Shown piece after piece: positions 1 through 8,542 of a stretch of DNA of 64,000 bases. Source of the stretch: Bacillota bacterium (GTDB lineage: Bacteria; Bacillota; Clostridia; Lachnospirales; Lachnospiraceae). The notes below the pieces were generated by a model that searched no databases, was not told where the DNA came from, and saw nothing but the letters and a program-made list of their open reading frames with translations. Position 1 is the stretch's first letter. Every line of letters starts with the position of its first letter. The translations under genes were made by a program, and so were the position numbers. The DNA lies in the NCBI GenBank assembly GCA_029224465.1, contig JAQXUQ010000021.1:1-64000 (forward strand), written 5' to 3'.

Positions 1-29
1 AAAAGGATAAATAAGAAGAACAGAAAAAT

Positions 30-79
30 AGCGCTGCCTGACTTACACGATGTAAATCAGACAGCGCTACTCTTTTAGA
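30..79 (-). terminator. Rho-independent terminator after guaA
   Basis: An almost perfect stem of about 17 bp (outer AGCGCTG/CAGCGCT, inner TTACA/TGTAA, three-base loop) lies about 100 bases past the guaA stop. On the minus strand the stem is followed by ATTTTT, so it should end guaA transcription. On the plus strand it is followed by ACTCTTTT, so it may work in both directions. The rest of bases 1-177 holds nothing else I can name. Confidence 0.85.
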
Positions 80-177
80 ATGATTCAGATGTCAGATACT
101 GTTGCCAAAACGTTGCCACAACTTAAACATTTTTGCTTGAAGCCCGTATAAAATAAGGCTTTTTCAGGGGCGAGAAA

Positions 178-1722
178 TTATTCCAATTCAATTGTTCCCG
201 GCGGCTTGGACGTCAGATCATACAATACCCTGTTGACACCCTTCACCTCATTGATAATCCGGTTCATGCAGGTCTGAAGTACGCTCCACGGAATCTCCGC
301 CGCCACCGCAGTCATAAAGTCCGAAGTCAATACGCCGCGCAGCACGACCGCATAATCATATGTTCTGTGATCACCCATGACACCTACGGAACGCATATTG
401 GTAAGTGCAGCAAAGAACTGCCCCTTGCCCATATCGATGCCGGCTTTTTCAAGCTCCTCACGGTAAATCGCATCCGCGTCCTGCACGATGCGGACCTTCT
501 CAGCCGTCACTTCTCCTACAATACGGATGCCAAGCCCGGGTCCGGGGAAAGGCTGACGATACACGAGCTGTCTAGGTATTCCAAGCTCAAGGCCGACTTC
601 ACGAACCTCGTCCTTGAAAAGGTTTCGCAGCGGCTCGACAATCTCCTTAAAATCGACATGCTCCGGAAGACCGCCGACATTATGGTGAGACTTGATCGTC
701 GCGCCCTTGCCGATACCGGACTCCACAACATCCGGATAGATTGTGCCCTGCGCCAGATAATCCACCTTGCCGATCTTTTTCGCTTCCCGCTCAAAAACGT
801 TAATGAACTCGGCACCGATAATCTTCCGCTTCTGCTCGGGATCGGTCACGCCCGCAAGCTTTTCATAGAAATAATCCTGCGCGTTCACGCGGATAAAGTT
901 CAGTTCGTACGGTCCGTCCGGTCCGAAGACGGCTTCAACTTCATCGCCTTCGTTTTTACGAAGAAGGCCATGATCAACAAAAACACAGGTCAGCTGTTTT
1001 CCAATCGCCTTGGAGAGCAAAACAGCACACACCGAAGAATCCACGCCGCCCGAAAGCGCGCAGAGAACTTTGCCGTTTCCGATCTTTTCCCGCAGTTCCC
1101 GGATCGTCGTTTCCGCGAACGAGTCCATCTTCCAGTCACCGCTGCAGCCGCAGATATCATAAACAAAATTATGGAAGAGTTTCTTTCCTTCCTTGGTATG
1201 CACAACTTCCGGATGGAACTGTACAGCATAGAGCTTTCGAGCCGGATCCTCCGCGCCCGCAACAGGGCAGGCTACGCTGTGCGCCGTGATATGGAAGCCC
1301 TCCGGTACCCCGGCAATATAATCTGTATGGCTCATCCAGGCTGTTGTCTCCTTGTCCCAGTTGCCAAGAAGCAGTGAGCTGCTGTCATCGATACAGACAT
1401 CAGTATGTCCGTATTCGGACTGCGGCGCCGTCAGGACAGTTCCGCCAAGCTCATGCACCATCAGCTGTGCCCCGTAGCAGATTCCGAGAACCGGAACTCC
1501 AAGACTGAACAGAGCCGGATCATAGCTGAGTGAATCTTCGCGGTAAACGCTGTCAGGACCGCCGGTCAGAATAATTCCCTTGGGATTCAATTCCTTCAGC
1601 TTACCGATCGGCATTGTGTACGGATGAATCTCGCAGTACACATGATTCTCGCGGACGCGTCTGGCGATCAGCTGCTTGTACTGGCCGCCAAAGTCCAGGA
1701 CAACAATCATTTCTCTTCCCAT
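178..1722 (-). CDS. guaA: GMP synthase (glutamine-hydrolysing)
   Basis: This enzyme converts XMP to GMP using ATP and glutamine, the last step of guanine nucleotide synthesis. The 514-residue protein has the usual full length. The N-terminal class I glutamine amidotransferase domain shows the nucleophile Cys82 in GICYGAQ and the His170/Glu172 pair in QFHPEV. The ATP pyrophosphatase loop SGGVDSS is at 224-230, and the C-terminal dimerisation domain ends in a typical KPPGTIELE. The ATG is preceded by AAAGGAAAAGCGC; a second ATG four codons in also has a purine-rich upstream stretch. The gene follows the NlpC/P60 hydrolase after 17 bases and is probably co-transcribed with it, although the two have no obvious functional link. 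A strong terminator follows. Confidence 0.97.
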   Translation of the reverse strand: MGREMIVVLDFGGQYKQLIARRVRENHVYCEIHPYTMPIGKLKELNPKGIILTGGPDSVYREDSLSYDPALFSLGVPVLGICYGAQLMVHELGGTVLTAPQSEYGHTDVCIDDSSSLLLGNWDKETTAWMSHTDYIAGVPEGFHITAHSVACPVAGAEDPARKLYAVQFHPEVVHTKEGKKLFHNFVYDICGCSGDWKMDSFAETTIRELREKIGNGKVLCALSGGVDSSVCAVLLSKAIGKQLTCVFVDHGLLRKNEGDEVEAVFGPDGPYELNFIRVNAQDYFYEKLAGVTDPEQKRKIIGAEFINVFEREAKKIGKVDYLAQGTIYPDVVESGIGKGATIKSHHNVGGLPEHVDFKEIVEPLRNLFKDEVREVGLELGIPRQLVYRQPFPGPGLGIRIVGEVTAEKVRIVQDADAIYREELEKAGIDMGKGQFFAALTNMRSVGVMGDHRTYDYAVVLRGVLTSDFMTAVAAEIPWSVLQTCMNRIINEVKGVNRVLYDLTSKPPGTIELE

Positions 1723-1739
1723 GCGCTTTTCCTTTCCCT

Positions 1740-3128
1740 TTAATTGATGATCCTTCGGATCGTTACATATGCGCGGTACGTTGCGGCGCTGTATTTAATG
1801 CCGGTCGCCGGCGTGCTTGCGTGAATAATCGTTCCATTGCCGCAGTAAATGGCCACATGTCCCGGGTAACAGATCAGATCGCCCGGTTTTGCGTCGGCAA
1901 GGGAGGCAACTACGGTGCCATTACTTCGCTGCGATACATCAGTTCGGCCAAGTGAATATCCGAAATGAGAATATACACTCTGCGTAAAACCGGAGCAGTC
2001 CGTTCCGTTGGTCAGGCTGGTACCGCCGTAAACATATGGGTTACCAAGGAACTGGGATGCATAGGCAACAATATCCTGTCCCGAAATACCGGATGAGCCG
2101 GAGCTGCCGGAGGAACCCGAACTGCCGGAGGAACTGCCGGACGAACCCGAACTGCCGGACGAACCCGAGCCGCCGGAGGAACTGCCGGACGAATCCGCCG
2201 CGTCCTGCGAAGACGAATTCTCAACAACCGGCAGAGAAGAGCCGTTCACTGCCTTGACGCTGTTCTGCGTGTCCGATGTTTTGCTCCTATCCAGGGCTTC
2301 CTGCGCCGCCTTCTTCGCGGCAGCCTCCGCTTCCGCTTTCTTTCTTGCTTCCTCCGCGGCCTTCGCCTGCGCCTCTACCTCGGCCGAAATAGCTGCCGTC
2401 TGTTCCTGCAGCTGCTGCGCGAGAGCGGACGCCTGTCTCCTTGCCTCCTCAATCTGAGCATTCACGTTATTGTGCTTGGCTTTCAGACTGGAAATCTGGG
2501 ACTGCAGCGCGGACTGCTCCTCCACAAGTCCGGCCTTCGATTCTTCCTGTTCGGATTTTTTATCGACCAGAGCTGTCTTGGCGGCGGCTGTCTCCTTACG
2601 CGTTTCCTGATACTCCTTTAAAAGTTTACGGTCGTAATCGTAGAGCTTCGAAATATATTCGCTCTTGTTCAGCATATCCGTGAGGGAAGTCGCATGCATC
2701 AGAATTTCCACATAATCTGTGTTTCCCTTCTCGTACATGTACTTGATCCGGATCTTCATCAGTTCATACTGATGATCCTCTTTGGCTTTCGCGGCGTCGT
2801 ATTCCTTCTGCTTCTCGTCAATCTGTGTATTCAGCTTGTCGATTTCCTGTTCCAGCATCTGAACACTCGCCATGTTCTGCACGAGGTCCTGACTGACCGC
2901 CTCCTCTGCCTCACTCAGAGCTTCTTCCTGCCCCTCAAGTGAATCGGACTTGTTGTTGGCGGCGTTCAGCTTCTCCTGCGTCTGGCTCTTCTGCTGTTTG
3001 AGATCGGAAAGTCTGCTGGCATTCACCTGTGCGGAAGGTGAGAGCGCAAGCACACCCGCTGCAAGCACCGGCAGAAGTGTACGAGCAAAAACGCTTTTCA
3101 GTTGATCGGCTGCTTTCTTGATTGACAT
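1740..3128 (-). CDS. Secreted NlpC/P60 peptidoglycan hydrolase with PcsB-like coiled coil
   Basis: A predicted secreted cell-wall endopeptidase of about 462 residues. It opens with a basic stretch and a hydrophobic signal peptide ending near VNA. A long coiled coil (about residues 40-270) resembles the PcsB/CwlO N-terminal module. A Ser/Gly linker built of SGSSG-like units comes next, then an NlpC/P60 domain with catalytic Cys in TDCSGF (about 378) and His in PGHVAI (about 424). NlpC/P60 enzymes cut D-iGlu-DAP bonds in stem peptides. The chosen ATG (codon 10 of the open frame) has AAAAGGA seven bases upstream. PcsB-type coiled coils are known to be controlled by FtsEX at division; that link is inference here. 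The linker DNA is repetitive and may vary between strains. Confidence 0.9.
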   Translation of the reverse strand: MSIKKAADQLKSVFARTLLPVLAAGVLALSPSAQVNASRLSDLKQQKSQTQEKLNAANNKSDSLEGQEEALSEAEEAVSQDLVQNMASVQMLEQEIDKLNTQIDEKQKEYDAAKAKEDHQYELMKIRIKYMYEKGNTDYVEILMHATSLTDMLNKSEYISKLYDYDRKLLKEYQETRKETAAAKTALVDKKSEQEESKAGLVEEQSALQSQISSLKAKHNNVNAQIEEARRQASALAQQLQEQTAAISAEVEAQAKAAEEARKKAEAEAAAKKAAQEALDRSKTSDTQNSVKAVNGSSLPVVENSSSQDAADSSGSSSGGSGSSGSSGSSGSSSGSSGSSGSSGSSGISGQDIVAYASQFLGNPYVYGGTSLTNGTDCSGFTQSVYSHFGYSLGRTDVSQRSNGTVVASLADAKPGDLICYPGHVAIYCGNGTIIHASTPATGIKYSAATYRAYVTIRRIIN

Positions 3129-3240
3129 GAAAATCCTTTTCCGGTTTGTAAACAAGATATACGTAGTCCGGGCTGGGAATATCGCTCTCAGTCCGGACAG
3201 ACACTTTTGCTATAATCAGCCCCGTCAGCTGCGTGGTATA
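3129..3240. other. Gap between asnS and the NlpC/P60 gene
   Basis: This 112-base gap separates two minus-strand genes. It holds two direct copies of AGTCCGG (3165-3171 and 3190-3196). On the plus strand there is a good extended -10, TGCTATAAT (3208-3216), pointing into the 3' end of asnS. No terminator for asnS and no clear minus-strand promoter could be made out. Confidence 0.35.
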
Positions 3241-4644
3241 TCAGAGCTCGCAGTTGCCGACGGTTCTCGGGAACGGCAGAACGTCACGGATATTCCCCAT
3301 ACCAGTAATATACATGACTGCTCTCTCAAAGCCAAGACCGAATCCGGCATGGCGCACACTGCCATACCTGCGCAGATCAAGGTAGAACTGATAGCCGTCT
3401 TTATTCATTCCAAGCTCATCCATTCTCTTTTCGAGAATTGCAAGATCATCTTCTCTCTGCGAGCCGCCGATGATCTCTCCGATGCCGGGTACAAGACAGT
3501 CACAGGCGGCAACAGTCTTCCCGTCCGGATTCAGTTTCATATAGAATGCCTTGATTTCTTTCGGATAGTCCGTCACAAAAACAGGGCGCTTGAAAAGCTT
3601 CTCCGTCAGATACCGTTCATGCTCGGTCTGCAGATCACAACCCCAGTATACCTTGTTCTCAAACTCGTCCTGATGTTTTTCGAGCTCTTTGACCGCTTCT
3701 GTATAGGTGATCCTTCCAAACTCGGAGGAAGCCACATGCTTCAGACGCTCGATCAGACCTTTTTCGATGAACTGGTTGAAGAATTCCATTTCTTCGGGGC
3801 AGTTTTCCAGCACATAGTTAATAATGTACTTGATCATTGCCTCCATGCAGATCATGTCGTCTTCCAGATCGGCAAAACAAAGCTCCGGCTCAATCATCCA
3901 GAACTCCGCAGCATGTCTTGTCGTGTTGGACTCTTCCGCGCGGAATGTGGGGCCAAATGTATATACGTTGCGGAACGCGAACGCATATGTCTCAACGTCC
4001 AGCTGACCGGAGACCGTCAGGTTCACAGGCTTTCCGAAGAAATCCTTCGTATAATCGACCGTGCCGTCCTCCTGAAGCGGAAGATTATTCAGATCAAGGG
4101 TTGTCACCTGAAACATCTCGCCCGCGCCCTCGGCGTCACTGGATGTGATTTCCGGCGAGTGCACATAGACAAATCCTCTCTCCTGAAAGAACTTGTGGAT
4201 CGCGTACGCGATGACGGAGCGGACTCTCATCGTCGCTTCAAATGTATTGGTCCTGACACGCAGATGCGGAATCGTACGGAGGTATTCCAGTGTATGTCTC
4301 TTCTTCTGCAGCGGATAATCCGGTGTGGACTCTCCTTCGACTTCGATCTTTGTGACCTGCATCTCGAGCGGCTGCTTCGCCTGCGGCGTCAGAACAATCT
4401 TTCCGGTCGCGATAATGGCAGAACTGATGTTAAGTTTTGCGACTTCCGCGAAATTCGCAAGGTCAGTGGAATAAACAAGCTGCAGATTTCGGAAGCATGT
4501 TCCGTCGTCGAGCGCGATGAATCCGATATTCTTGGAGTCACGGTTGCTCTTGATCCAGCCGCCGACCGTAACTTCTCTGCCCTCATATTTCTCCGGCAGG
4601 GCAAATATTCTTGAAACCTCTTCCATCTGATACTGCTCTCTCAT
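3241..4644 (-). CDS. asnS: Asparaginyl-tRNA synthetase
   Basis: Charges tRNA-Asn with asparagine. The roughly 467-residue protein starts with an OB-fold anticodon-binding domain ([15 protein letters not shown]) and continues into a class II catalytic core. Motif 2 is visible in [21 protein letters not shown] and motif 3 in [10 protein letters not shown] near the C-terminus. An upstream GTG would extend the frame by five codons, but it overlaps the ribosome binding site GAGGAG; the ATG eight bases after that site is preferred. The gene lies 46 bases behind the PPIase lipoprotein gene on the same strand. The length and motifs are ordinary for the family. Confidence 0.96.
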   Translation of the reverse strand: MREQYQMEEVSRIFALPEKYEGREVTVGGWIKSNRDSKNIGFIALDDGTCFRNLQLVYSTDLANFAEVAKLNISSAIIATGKIVLTPQAKQPLEMQVTKIEVEGESTPDYPLQKKRHTLEYLRTIPHLRVRTNTFEATMRVRSVIAYAIHKFFQERGFVYVHSPEITSSDAEGAGEMFQVTTLDLNNLPLQEDGTVDYTKDFFGKPVNLTVSGQLDVETYAFAFRNVYTFGPTFRAEESNTTRHAAEFWMIEPELCFADLEDDMICMEAMIKYIINYVLENCPEEMEFFNQFIEKGLIERLKHVASSEFGRITYTEAVKELEKHQDEFENKVYWGCDLQTEHERYLTEKLFKRPVFVTDYPKEIKAFYMKLNPDGKTVAACDCLVPGIGEIIGGSQREDDLAILEKRMDELGMNKDGYQFYLDLRRYGSVRHAGFGLGFERAVMYITGMGNIRDVLPFPRTVGNCEL

Positions 4645-4690
4645 TGCCTGTCTCCTCACTGCTTGTTAAGCTTTACGTCTGTCTTAAGCT

Positions 4691-5902
4691 TTATTTCTGC
4701 GCGGCTGCTTCTGTCGATGCCGCTGCGCTTTCAGTTGTCCCGGCCGCGCTGCTTCCCATCGCCGCACCGGCTGCGGCACTTTCCGTCGAGCCCGCCGCTG
4801 CGCTTTCGGTCGTCCCGGCCGCGCTGCTGCCGGACGCAGGCGCCGTCACATGCACCTTGTCTTTCAGGAACTTAAGTACATTCTGCACCATCAGATACTC
4901 GCGGTACGCCTGTGTATCCTGTGACTTCTTGTATTCCTCGACACTGGAATAGCCGGCCTGCGCAGCCTGCGTGGAAAGCGCGGTGTTGAAATCGCGGTCA
5001 GTTACGTTGAGCTTCTCCTTGTCCGCGATCACCTGCATGACCAGATATTCCTTGGTCGTATCCTCCGCCATCTTCTTGATATCATCCTTGTAGGAATCCT
5101 TGGTCGATCCCTGCATAGTCTCCATCAGGTTTTCAAGATCCGTGCCGTACTGCTGTGCGTAGGAAGTCAGCGTCTCGGTATAGGACTGGTTCCATCGGTC
5201 AACCATCTCCGCCGGCAGATCCTTCGGATATTTGCTGTTCTCCGTCAGATACTTGATGATCTGGGAATTGACCTCGCTGTCATAGGAAGACTGCGCCTGC
5301 TTGAGGAGGTAGTCCTTTACATACTTCTTGTACTCGTCCACGGTCGTAACGCCGTCGATATTCTGATCCTTGACATAGGCATCGTCAAGCTTCGACTCTT
5401 CTTCCTGCTTGATGCTGTTAATCTTCACCTCGAAGACAACGGCCTTTCCGGCAAGATCCTTATTGCCATAGTCCTTCGGGAATGTCAGGTTGAGCTTGAC
5501 ATTCTCTCCGACCTTCTTACCGATGAGGCCGTCTTCAAAGCCGTCGATAAAGCTCGAAGACCCGATGACAAGATCGTAGTCCGTTGCGCTGCCGCCGTCG
5601 AAGGTCTTGCCGTTCATCTTCCCTGTATAATCGATATTGACCTGATCGCCCTTCTGCACGGTCTTGCGGTCGGTCTTCACATATTTCTTGTCCTGTGAAA
5701 GCATGTACTGGATATACATATTCACATACTCGTCGCTGACCGAAGGCTCCTCGGCCTGCACTTCAATCTTCGAATAATCCGCGGGTTCCGCATAATCCTC
5801 TGCCTTGATGCCGGAAAGATACGCGGGATCTTTCTTCCCGCAGCCGGCAAGCATCGATACGGCAAGCACCGCGCCGGTAAGCATTACGAAAAGTTTTTTC
5901 AT
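4691..5902 (-). CDS. Trigger-factor-like FKBP peptidyl-prolyl isomerase lipoprotein
   Basis: A predicted membrane-anchored extracytoplasmic foldase. The N-terminus is a lipoprotein signal with lipobox SMLAGC (lipidated Cys21). An FKBP-type domain at about 80-170 carries VNIDYTGKMNGKTFDGG and a typical VIGSSSFIDGFEDGLIGKKVGE stretch. A helical region of about 170 residues resembles the trigger factor C-terminal chaperone part. The last 50 residues are an Ala/Ser/Thr/Glu low-complexity tail with a repeated SSAAGTTESAAA unit. Trigger factor itself is cytoplasmic; here the same architecture is exported, in the manner of PrsA. Its own promoter lies in the divergent region upstream. Substrates are unknown. 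Confidence 0.85.
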   Translation of the reverse strand: MKKLFVMLTGAVLAVSMLAGCGKKDPAYLSGIKAEDYAEPADYSKIEVQAEEPSVSDEYVNMYIQYMLSQDKKYVKTDRKTVQKGDQVNIDYTGKMNGKTFDGGSATDYDLVIGSSSFIDGFEDGLIGKKVGENVKLNLTFPKDYGNKDLAGKAVVFEVKINSIKQEEESKLDDAYVKDQNIDGVTTVDEYKKYVKDYLLKQAQSSYDSEVNSQIIKYLTENSKYPKDLPAEMVDRWNQSYTETLTSYAQQYGTDLENLMETMQGSTKDSYKDDIKKMAEDTTKEYLVMQVIADKEKLNVTDRDFNTALSTQAAQAGYSSVEEYKKSQDTQAYREYLMVQNVLKFLKDKVHVTAPASGSSAAGTTESAAAGSTESAAAGAAMGSSAAGTTESAAASTEAAAQK

Positions 5903-5982
5903 GTCATATATCCTTTCAGTCCGCGGCTTCCCCGGGTTTTCCGGTCATTCCGGCAAAACACAGCCCGTCCGCAGTAAAGTTT

Positions 5983-6010
5983 AGTTTAGCACATTCACAG
6001 AGGGGGTAAA
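5983..6010 (-). promoter_or_regulatory. Promoter for the PPIase lipoprotein gene
   Basis: On the minus strand, TTTACC (6005-6010) and TAAACT (5983-5988) are 16 bases apart, and the -10 is extended by TGC. It lies about 80 bases upstream of the start codon. Confidence 0.5.
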
Positions 6011-6021
6011 AGTGTTTTTTC

Positions 6022-6050
6022 TTGCCTCACTTATGAATCAATGTTAAAAT
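6022..6050 (+). promoter_or_regulatory. Promoter for the small membrane-anchored protein gene
   Basis: TTGCCT (6022-6027) and TAAAAT (6045-6050) are exactly 17 bases apart and lie about 48 bases upstream of the GTG start at 6098. Together with the minus-strand promoter at 5983-6010 it forms a compact divergent pair. Confidence 0.55.
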
Positions 6051-6097
6051 ACTGCGTGTCCAAAAGACGCATTTTATTCAGTTCCGGAGGTTGCACT

Positions 6098-6580
6098 GTG
6101 AGTACAGGTACGATTGTTTTGCTCGTCATTCTGGCGGTTCTGGCTGCCGCGCTGGTCGCTCTTTATTTTTACGGGAAAAAGCTTCAGAAGAAGCAGGAAG
6201 AGCAGAACGCGGCCGTTGAGGCATCGAAGCAGCCGGTGACGATGCTCATCATTGACAAGAAAAGACTGCCGATCAAACAGGCCGGTCTTCCCGACGCGGT
6301 ATATGAATCCACACCGCGGTATCTTCGAAGATCCAAGCTTCCGATCGTAAAAGCCAAGGTGGGTCCCAAGGTGATGAACCTTGTTGCGGACGAGAAAATC
6401 TTTGATCAGATTCCTGTCAAGCAGCAGGTCAGGGCAATGGTCAGCGGCATCTATATCGTAGAAGTGAAGGGCGCGCACGGACAGGTGCTCAAGGCAGAAC
6501 CGAAGAAGAAAGGCTGGCTGGGACGCACGATGGACAAGATTCGGGAAAAGGGCGGAGCCGCTCCCGTAAAACGCAAATAA
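6098..6580 (+). CDS. Small membrane-anchored protein of unknown function
   Basis: I do not recognise a characterised family. The GTG start is chosen because GGAGG lies eight bases before it and the protein then begins directly with its membrane helix (TGTIVLLVILAVLAAALVAL). The 160-residue product has one N-terminal transmembrane segment, a charged KKLQKKQEEQ stretch, then a compact soluble domain of about 90 residues rich in Val and Lys, with PRYLRRSKLPIVKAKVGP at its centre, and a strongly basic C-terminus. The topology suggests a cytoplasmic domain tethered to the membrane, but no catalytic motif stands out. It is a single gene with its own promoter and a terminator shared with ispE. Confidence 0.8.
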   Translation: MSTGTIVLLVILAVLAAALVALYFYGKKLQKKQEEQNAAVEASKQPVTMLIIDKKRLPIKQAGLPDAVYESTPRYLRRSKLPIVKAKVGPKVMNLVADEKIFDQIPVKQQVRAMVSGIYIVEVKGAHGQVLKAEPKKKGWLGRTMDKIREKGGAAPVKRK

Positions 6581-6610
6581 AACCGCACCTCTGTGCACAC
6601 CATTTATAAA

Positions 6611-6646
6611 AAAGGACACCCGGTTCAATGGCCGGATGTCCTTTTT
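6611..6646. terminator. Bidirectional terminator shared with the ispE 3' end
   Basis: The stem GGACAcCCGG/CCGGaTGTCC with an 8-base loop is followed by TTTTT on the plus strand and by TTTTTT on the minus strand. The TGA stop of ispE (6625-6627) falls in the loop, so the last ispE codons form one arm of the terminator. Confidence 0.88.
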
Positions 6647-7506
6647 GTTACAAACTTTTGAAACGCGCTGTATGCCGGGACGGCATCCAGCGCTGCTTTC
6701 GCCTTATCCGCGGTCTGCTGCTCCGGAAAGATGCCGAAGACCGTCGGTCCGCTCCCCGTCATGATCGAAGCGATCGCGCCCTGCCGCAGAAGAAACGCCT
6801 CAAGTTCTCCGATGACAGGATACGCCGCGCCTGTTTTCTGTTCGAGTACGTTTCCGCAGAGAGCTGCCATGGCAGTAAGGTTGCCCTGCCGGATAGCCCG
6901 TACCATCGCGTCAACATCCGGATGCCGGATCTGATCCTCCGGAATGCTGTCATATTCCCTGTAAACCCATGGGGTGGAAACAAAAATGTCCGGTTTAACA
7001 ACGACGAGGGAGCAGTCCGGCATCGGCGGAAGATCTGTCAGGACTTCTCCGATTCCCTCGCACAGCTTTGTGCCTCCGCGGATACAGTACGGAATATCCG
7101 CGCCGAGAGGGAGTGAAAGCTTCTCGAGCTGTTCATCTGTAACTTCCCCGCACATAAGATCCCGGATGCCGCGCATGACCGCAGCCGCATCCGCGCTGCC
7201 TCCCGCCATACCGGCTGCAACCGGAATGCGTTTGATCAATGTTATGTCAAATCCAACCGGCAGATGGAATTCCCTGCGCATCAGATCTGCTGCCCGGAAG
7301 ACAAGATTGTCCGGACCCGCGGGAATATCCCCACTGTCCGTATGCAGCGTAATCTCTCCGGATGCAGCAGTACGGATCGTCACCGTATCGTAAATGTCGA
7401 CCGTCTGCATGATCATCTTCACGAGATGGTAACCGTCTTGCCGCTTTCCCGTCACGTCGAGGGAAAGGTTCAGTTTTCCGTATGCTTTAACCGTAATCTC
7501 TTTCAT
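6625..7506 (-). CDS. ispE: 4-diphosphocytidyl-2-C-methyl-D-erythritol kinase
   Basis: A GHMP-superfamily kinase that phosphorylates CDP-methylerythritol in the non-mevalonate isoprenoid pathway. The 293 residues match the family length. The N-terminal KAYGKLNLSLDV stretch, the ATP-binding glycine/serine loop PVAAGMAGGSADAAA (95-109) and the C-terminal motif SIMTGSGPTVFGIF are all present. It is the last gene of a plsC-pyrK-pyrD-ispE run, 52 bases after pyrD. Its final codons overlap the terminator arm described at 6611-6646. Confidence 0.95.
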   Translation of the reverse strand: MKEITVKAYGKLNLSLDVTGKRQDGYHLVKMIMQTVDIYDTVTIRTAASGEITLHTDSGDIPAGPDNLVFRAADLMRREFHLPVGFDITLIKRIPVAAGMAGGSADAAAVMRGIRDLMCGEVTDEQLEKLSLPLGADIPYCIRGGTKLCEGIGEVLTDLPPMPDCSLVVVKPDIFVSTPWVYREYDSIPEDQIRHPDVDAMVRAIRQGNLTAMAALCGNVLEQKTGAAYPVIGELEAFLLRQGAIASIMTGSGPTVFGIFPEQQTADKAKAALDAVPAYSAFQKFVTKRTSGH

Positions 7507-7558
7507 GTTGTTTCCCGTGTTCTTCCGAGTCGGCTGCGCACTGCGCAGGTGGCCTGCG

Positions 7559-8503
7559 TCAGTCGTGCACCGCGCCGATAATCTGCGTTATCTTCCCGAT
7601 CTTGTGACGCCTTGCGTAATCTCCCATTCCCTCGATGATTTTCTCCATGCAGTGCGGATCGTGGAAATTCATGGCTCCGACGGCGACTGCGCTCGCGCCC
7701 GCGAGCATCATCTCCACGGCGTCCTGCCAGGTCGCGATACCGCCCATGCCGATTACGGGAATCGACACGGCATGCGCGGCCTCATAGACCATGCGCACGG
7801 CAACGGGATGGATCGCGGGACCGGAAAGGCCGCCGGTCCGGTTCGCAAGCGCGAACTTTCCGCGCTCGACATCGATCTTCATGCCGGTAATGGTATTGAT
7901 CAGGGAGATGCCGTCCGCTCCGCCTTCTTCCGCCGCCTTCGCCATCTGCGCGATGCTGGTCACGTTCGGCGTCAGCTTCATAATGACCGGCTGCGCGGCA
8001 ATATTTTTGATCTTGCGCGTAATATCGCACAAAACCTCCGGGTCTGTGCCGAAGGCAATCGCCCCCTCTTTGACATTCGGACAGGAGACATTGATTTCCA
8101 GAAGATCAACGCGTTTTTCATCCCGCAGTCTTTCTACGACGCGCAGGTATTCTTCGATTGTGTGGCCGCAGACATTGGCGATCACGCGCGTGTCATATGA
8201 TTTCAGAAACGCAAGATCCCGCTCGATAAAAACATCAACGCCCGGATTCTGCAGCCCGATCGCATTGAGCATGCCTCCGTACACTTCCGCGACGCGGGGC
8301 GTCTTATTCCCCTCCCACGGCACGGCCGACACGCCTTTGCACTCAATTCCTCCAAGGCAGTTCAGATCTACGAATTCTCCGTATTCCATTCCGGAGCCGA
8401 AGGTTCCGGACGCGGCCATCACGGGATTTTTAAAATGAACGCCGGCAATATCCACCGAAAGATCCGGTTCTGTCTGCACGCGCGAAACAGTATTCGACAT
8501 CAT
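7559..8503 (-). CDS. pyrD: Dihydroorotate dehydrogenase B, catalytic subunit
   Basis: Oxidises dihydroorotate to orotate in pyrimidine synthesis. Class 1B is indicated by the active-site Cys141 in NVSCPNVKEG (class 2 enzymes use Ser) and by the adjacent pyrK. The FMN phosphate site GMGGIATWQDAVEM lies near residues 250-265. The length of 314 is typical. The start ATG follows CGGAGGAATAG. It lies 39 bases behind pyrK. The enzyme is expected to be a PyrD2-PyrK2 heterotetramer passing electrons to NAD+. Confidence 0.96.
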   Translation of the reverse strand: MMSNTVSRVQTEPDLSVDIAGVHFKNPVMAASGTFGSGMEYGEFVDLNCLGGIECKGVSAVPWEGNKTPRVAEVYGGMLNAIGLQNPGVDVFIERDLAFLKSYDTRVIANVCGHTIEEYLRVVERLRDEKRVDLLEINVSCPNVKEGAIAFGTDPEVLCDITRKIKNIAAQPVIMKLTPNVTSIAQMAKAAEEGGADGISLINTITGMKIDVERGKFALANRTGGLSGPAIHPVAVRMVYEAAHAVSIPVIGMGGIATWQDAVEMMLAGASAVAVGAMNFHDPHCMEKIIEGMGDYARRHKIGKITQIIGAVHD

Positions 8504-8542
8504 CTATTCCTCCGAAGTAAGTTGTTAAGTCCTGCCTGGACG

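Noticed and set aside
2036-2257. Frames rich in Arg/Asn/Cys or Pro/Arg across the hydrolase linker
   Set aside because: They are out-of-frame readings of the SGSSG repeat DNA.
3118-4614. 498-codon plus-strand frame antisense to asnS
   Set aside because: asnS is secure; this frame only mirrors its codon pattern, although the extended -10 at 3208 could make an antisense RNA.
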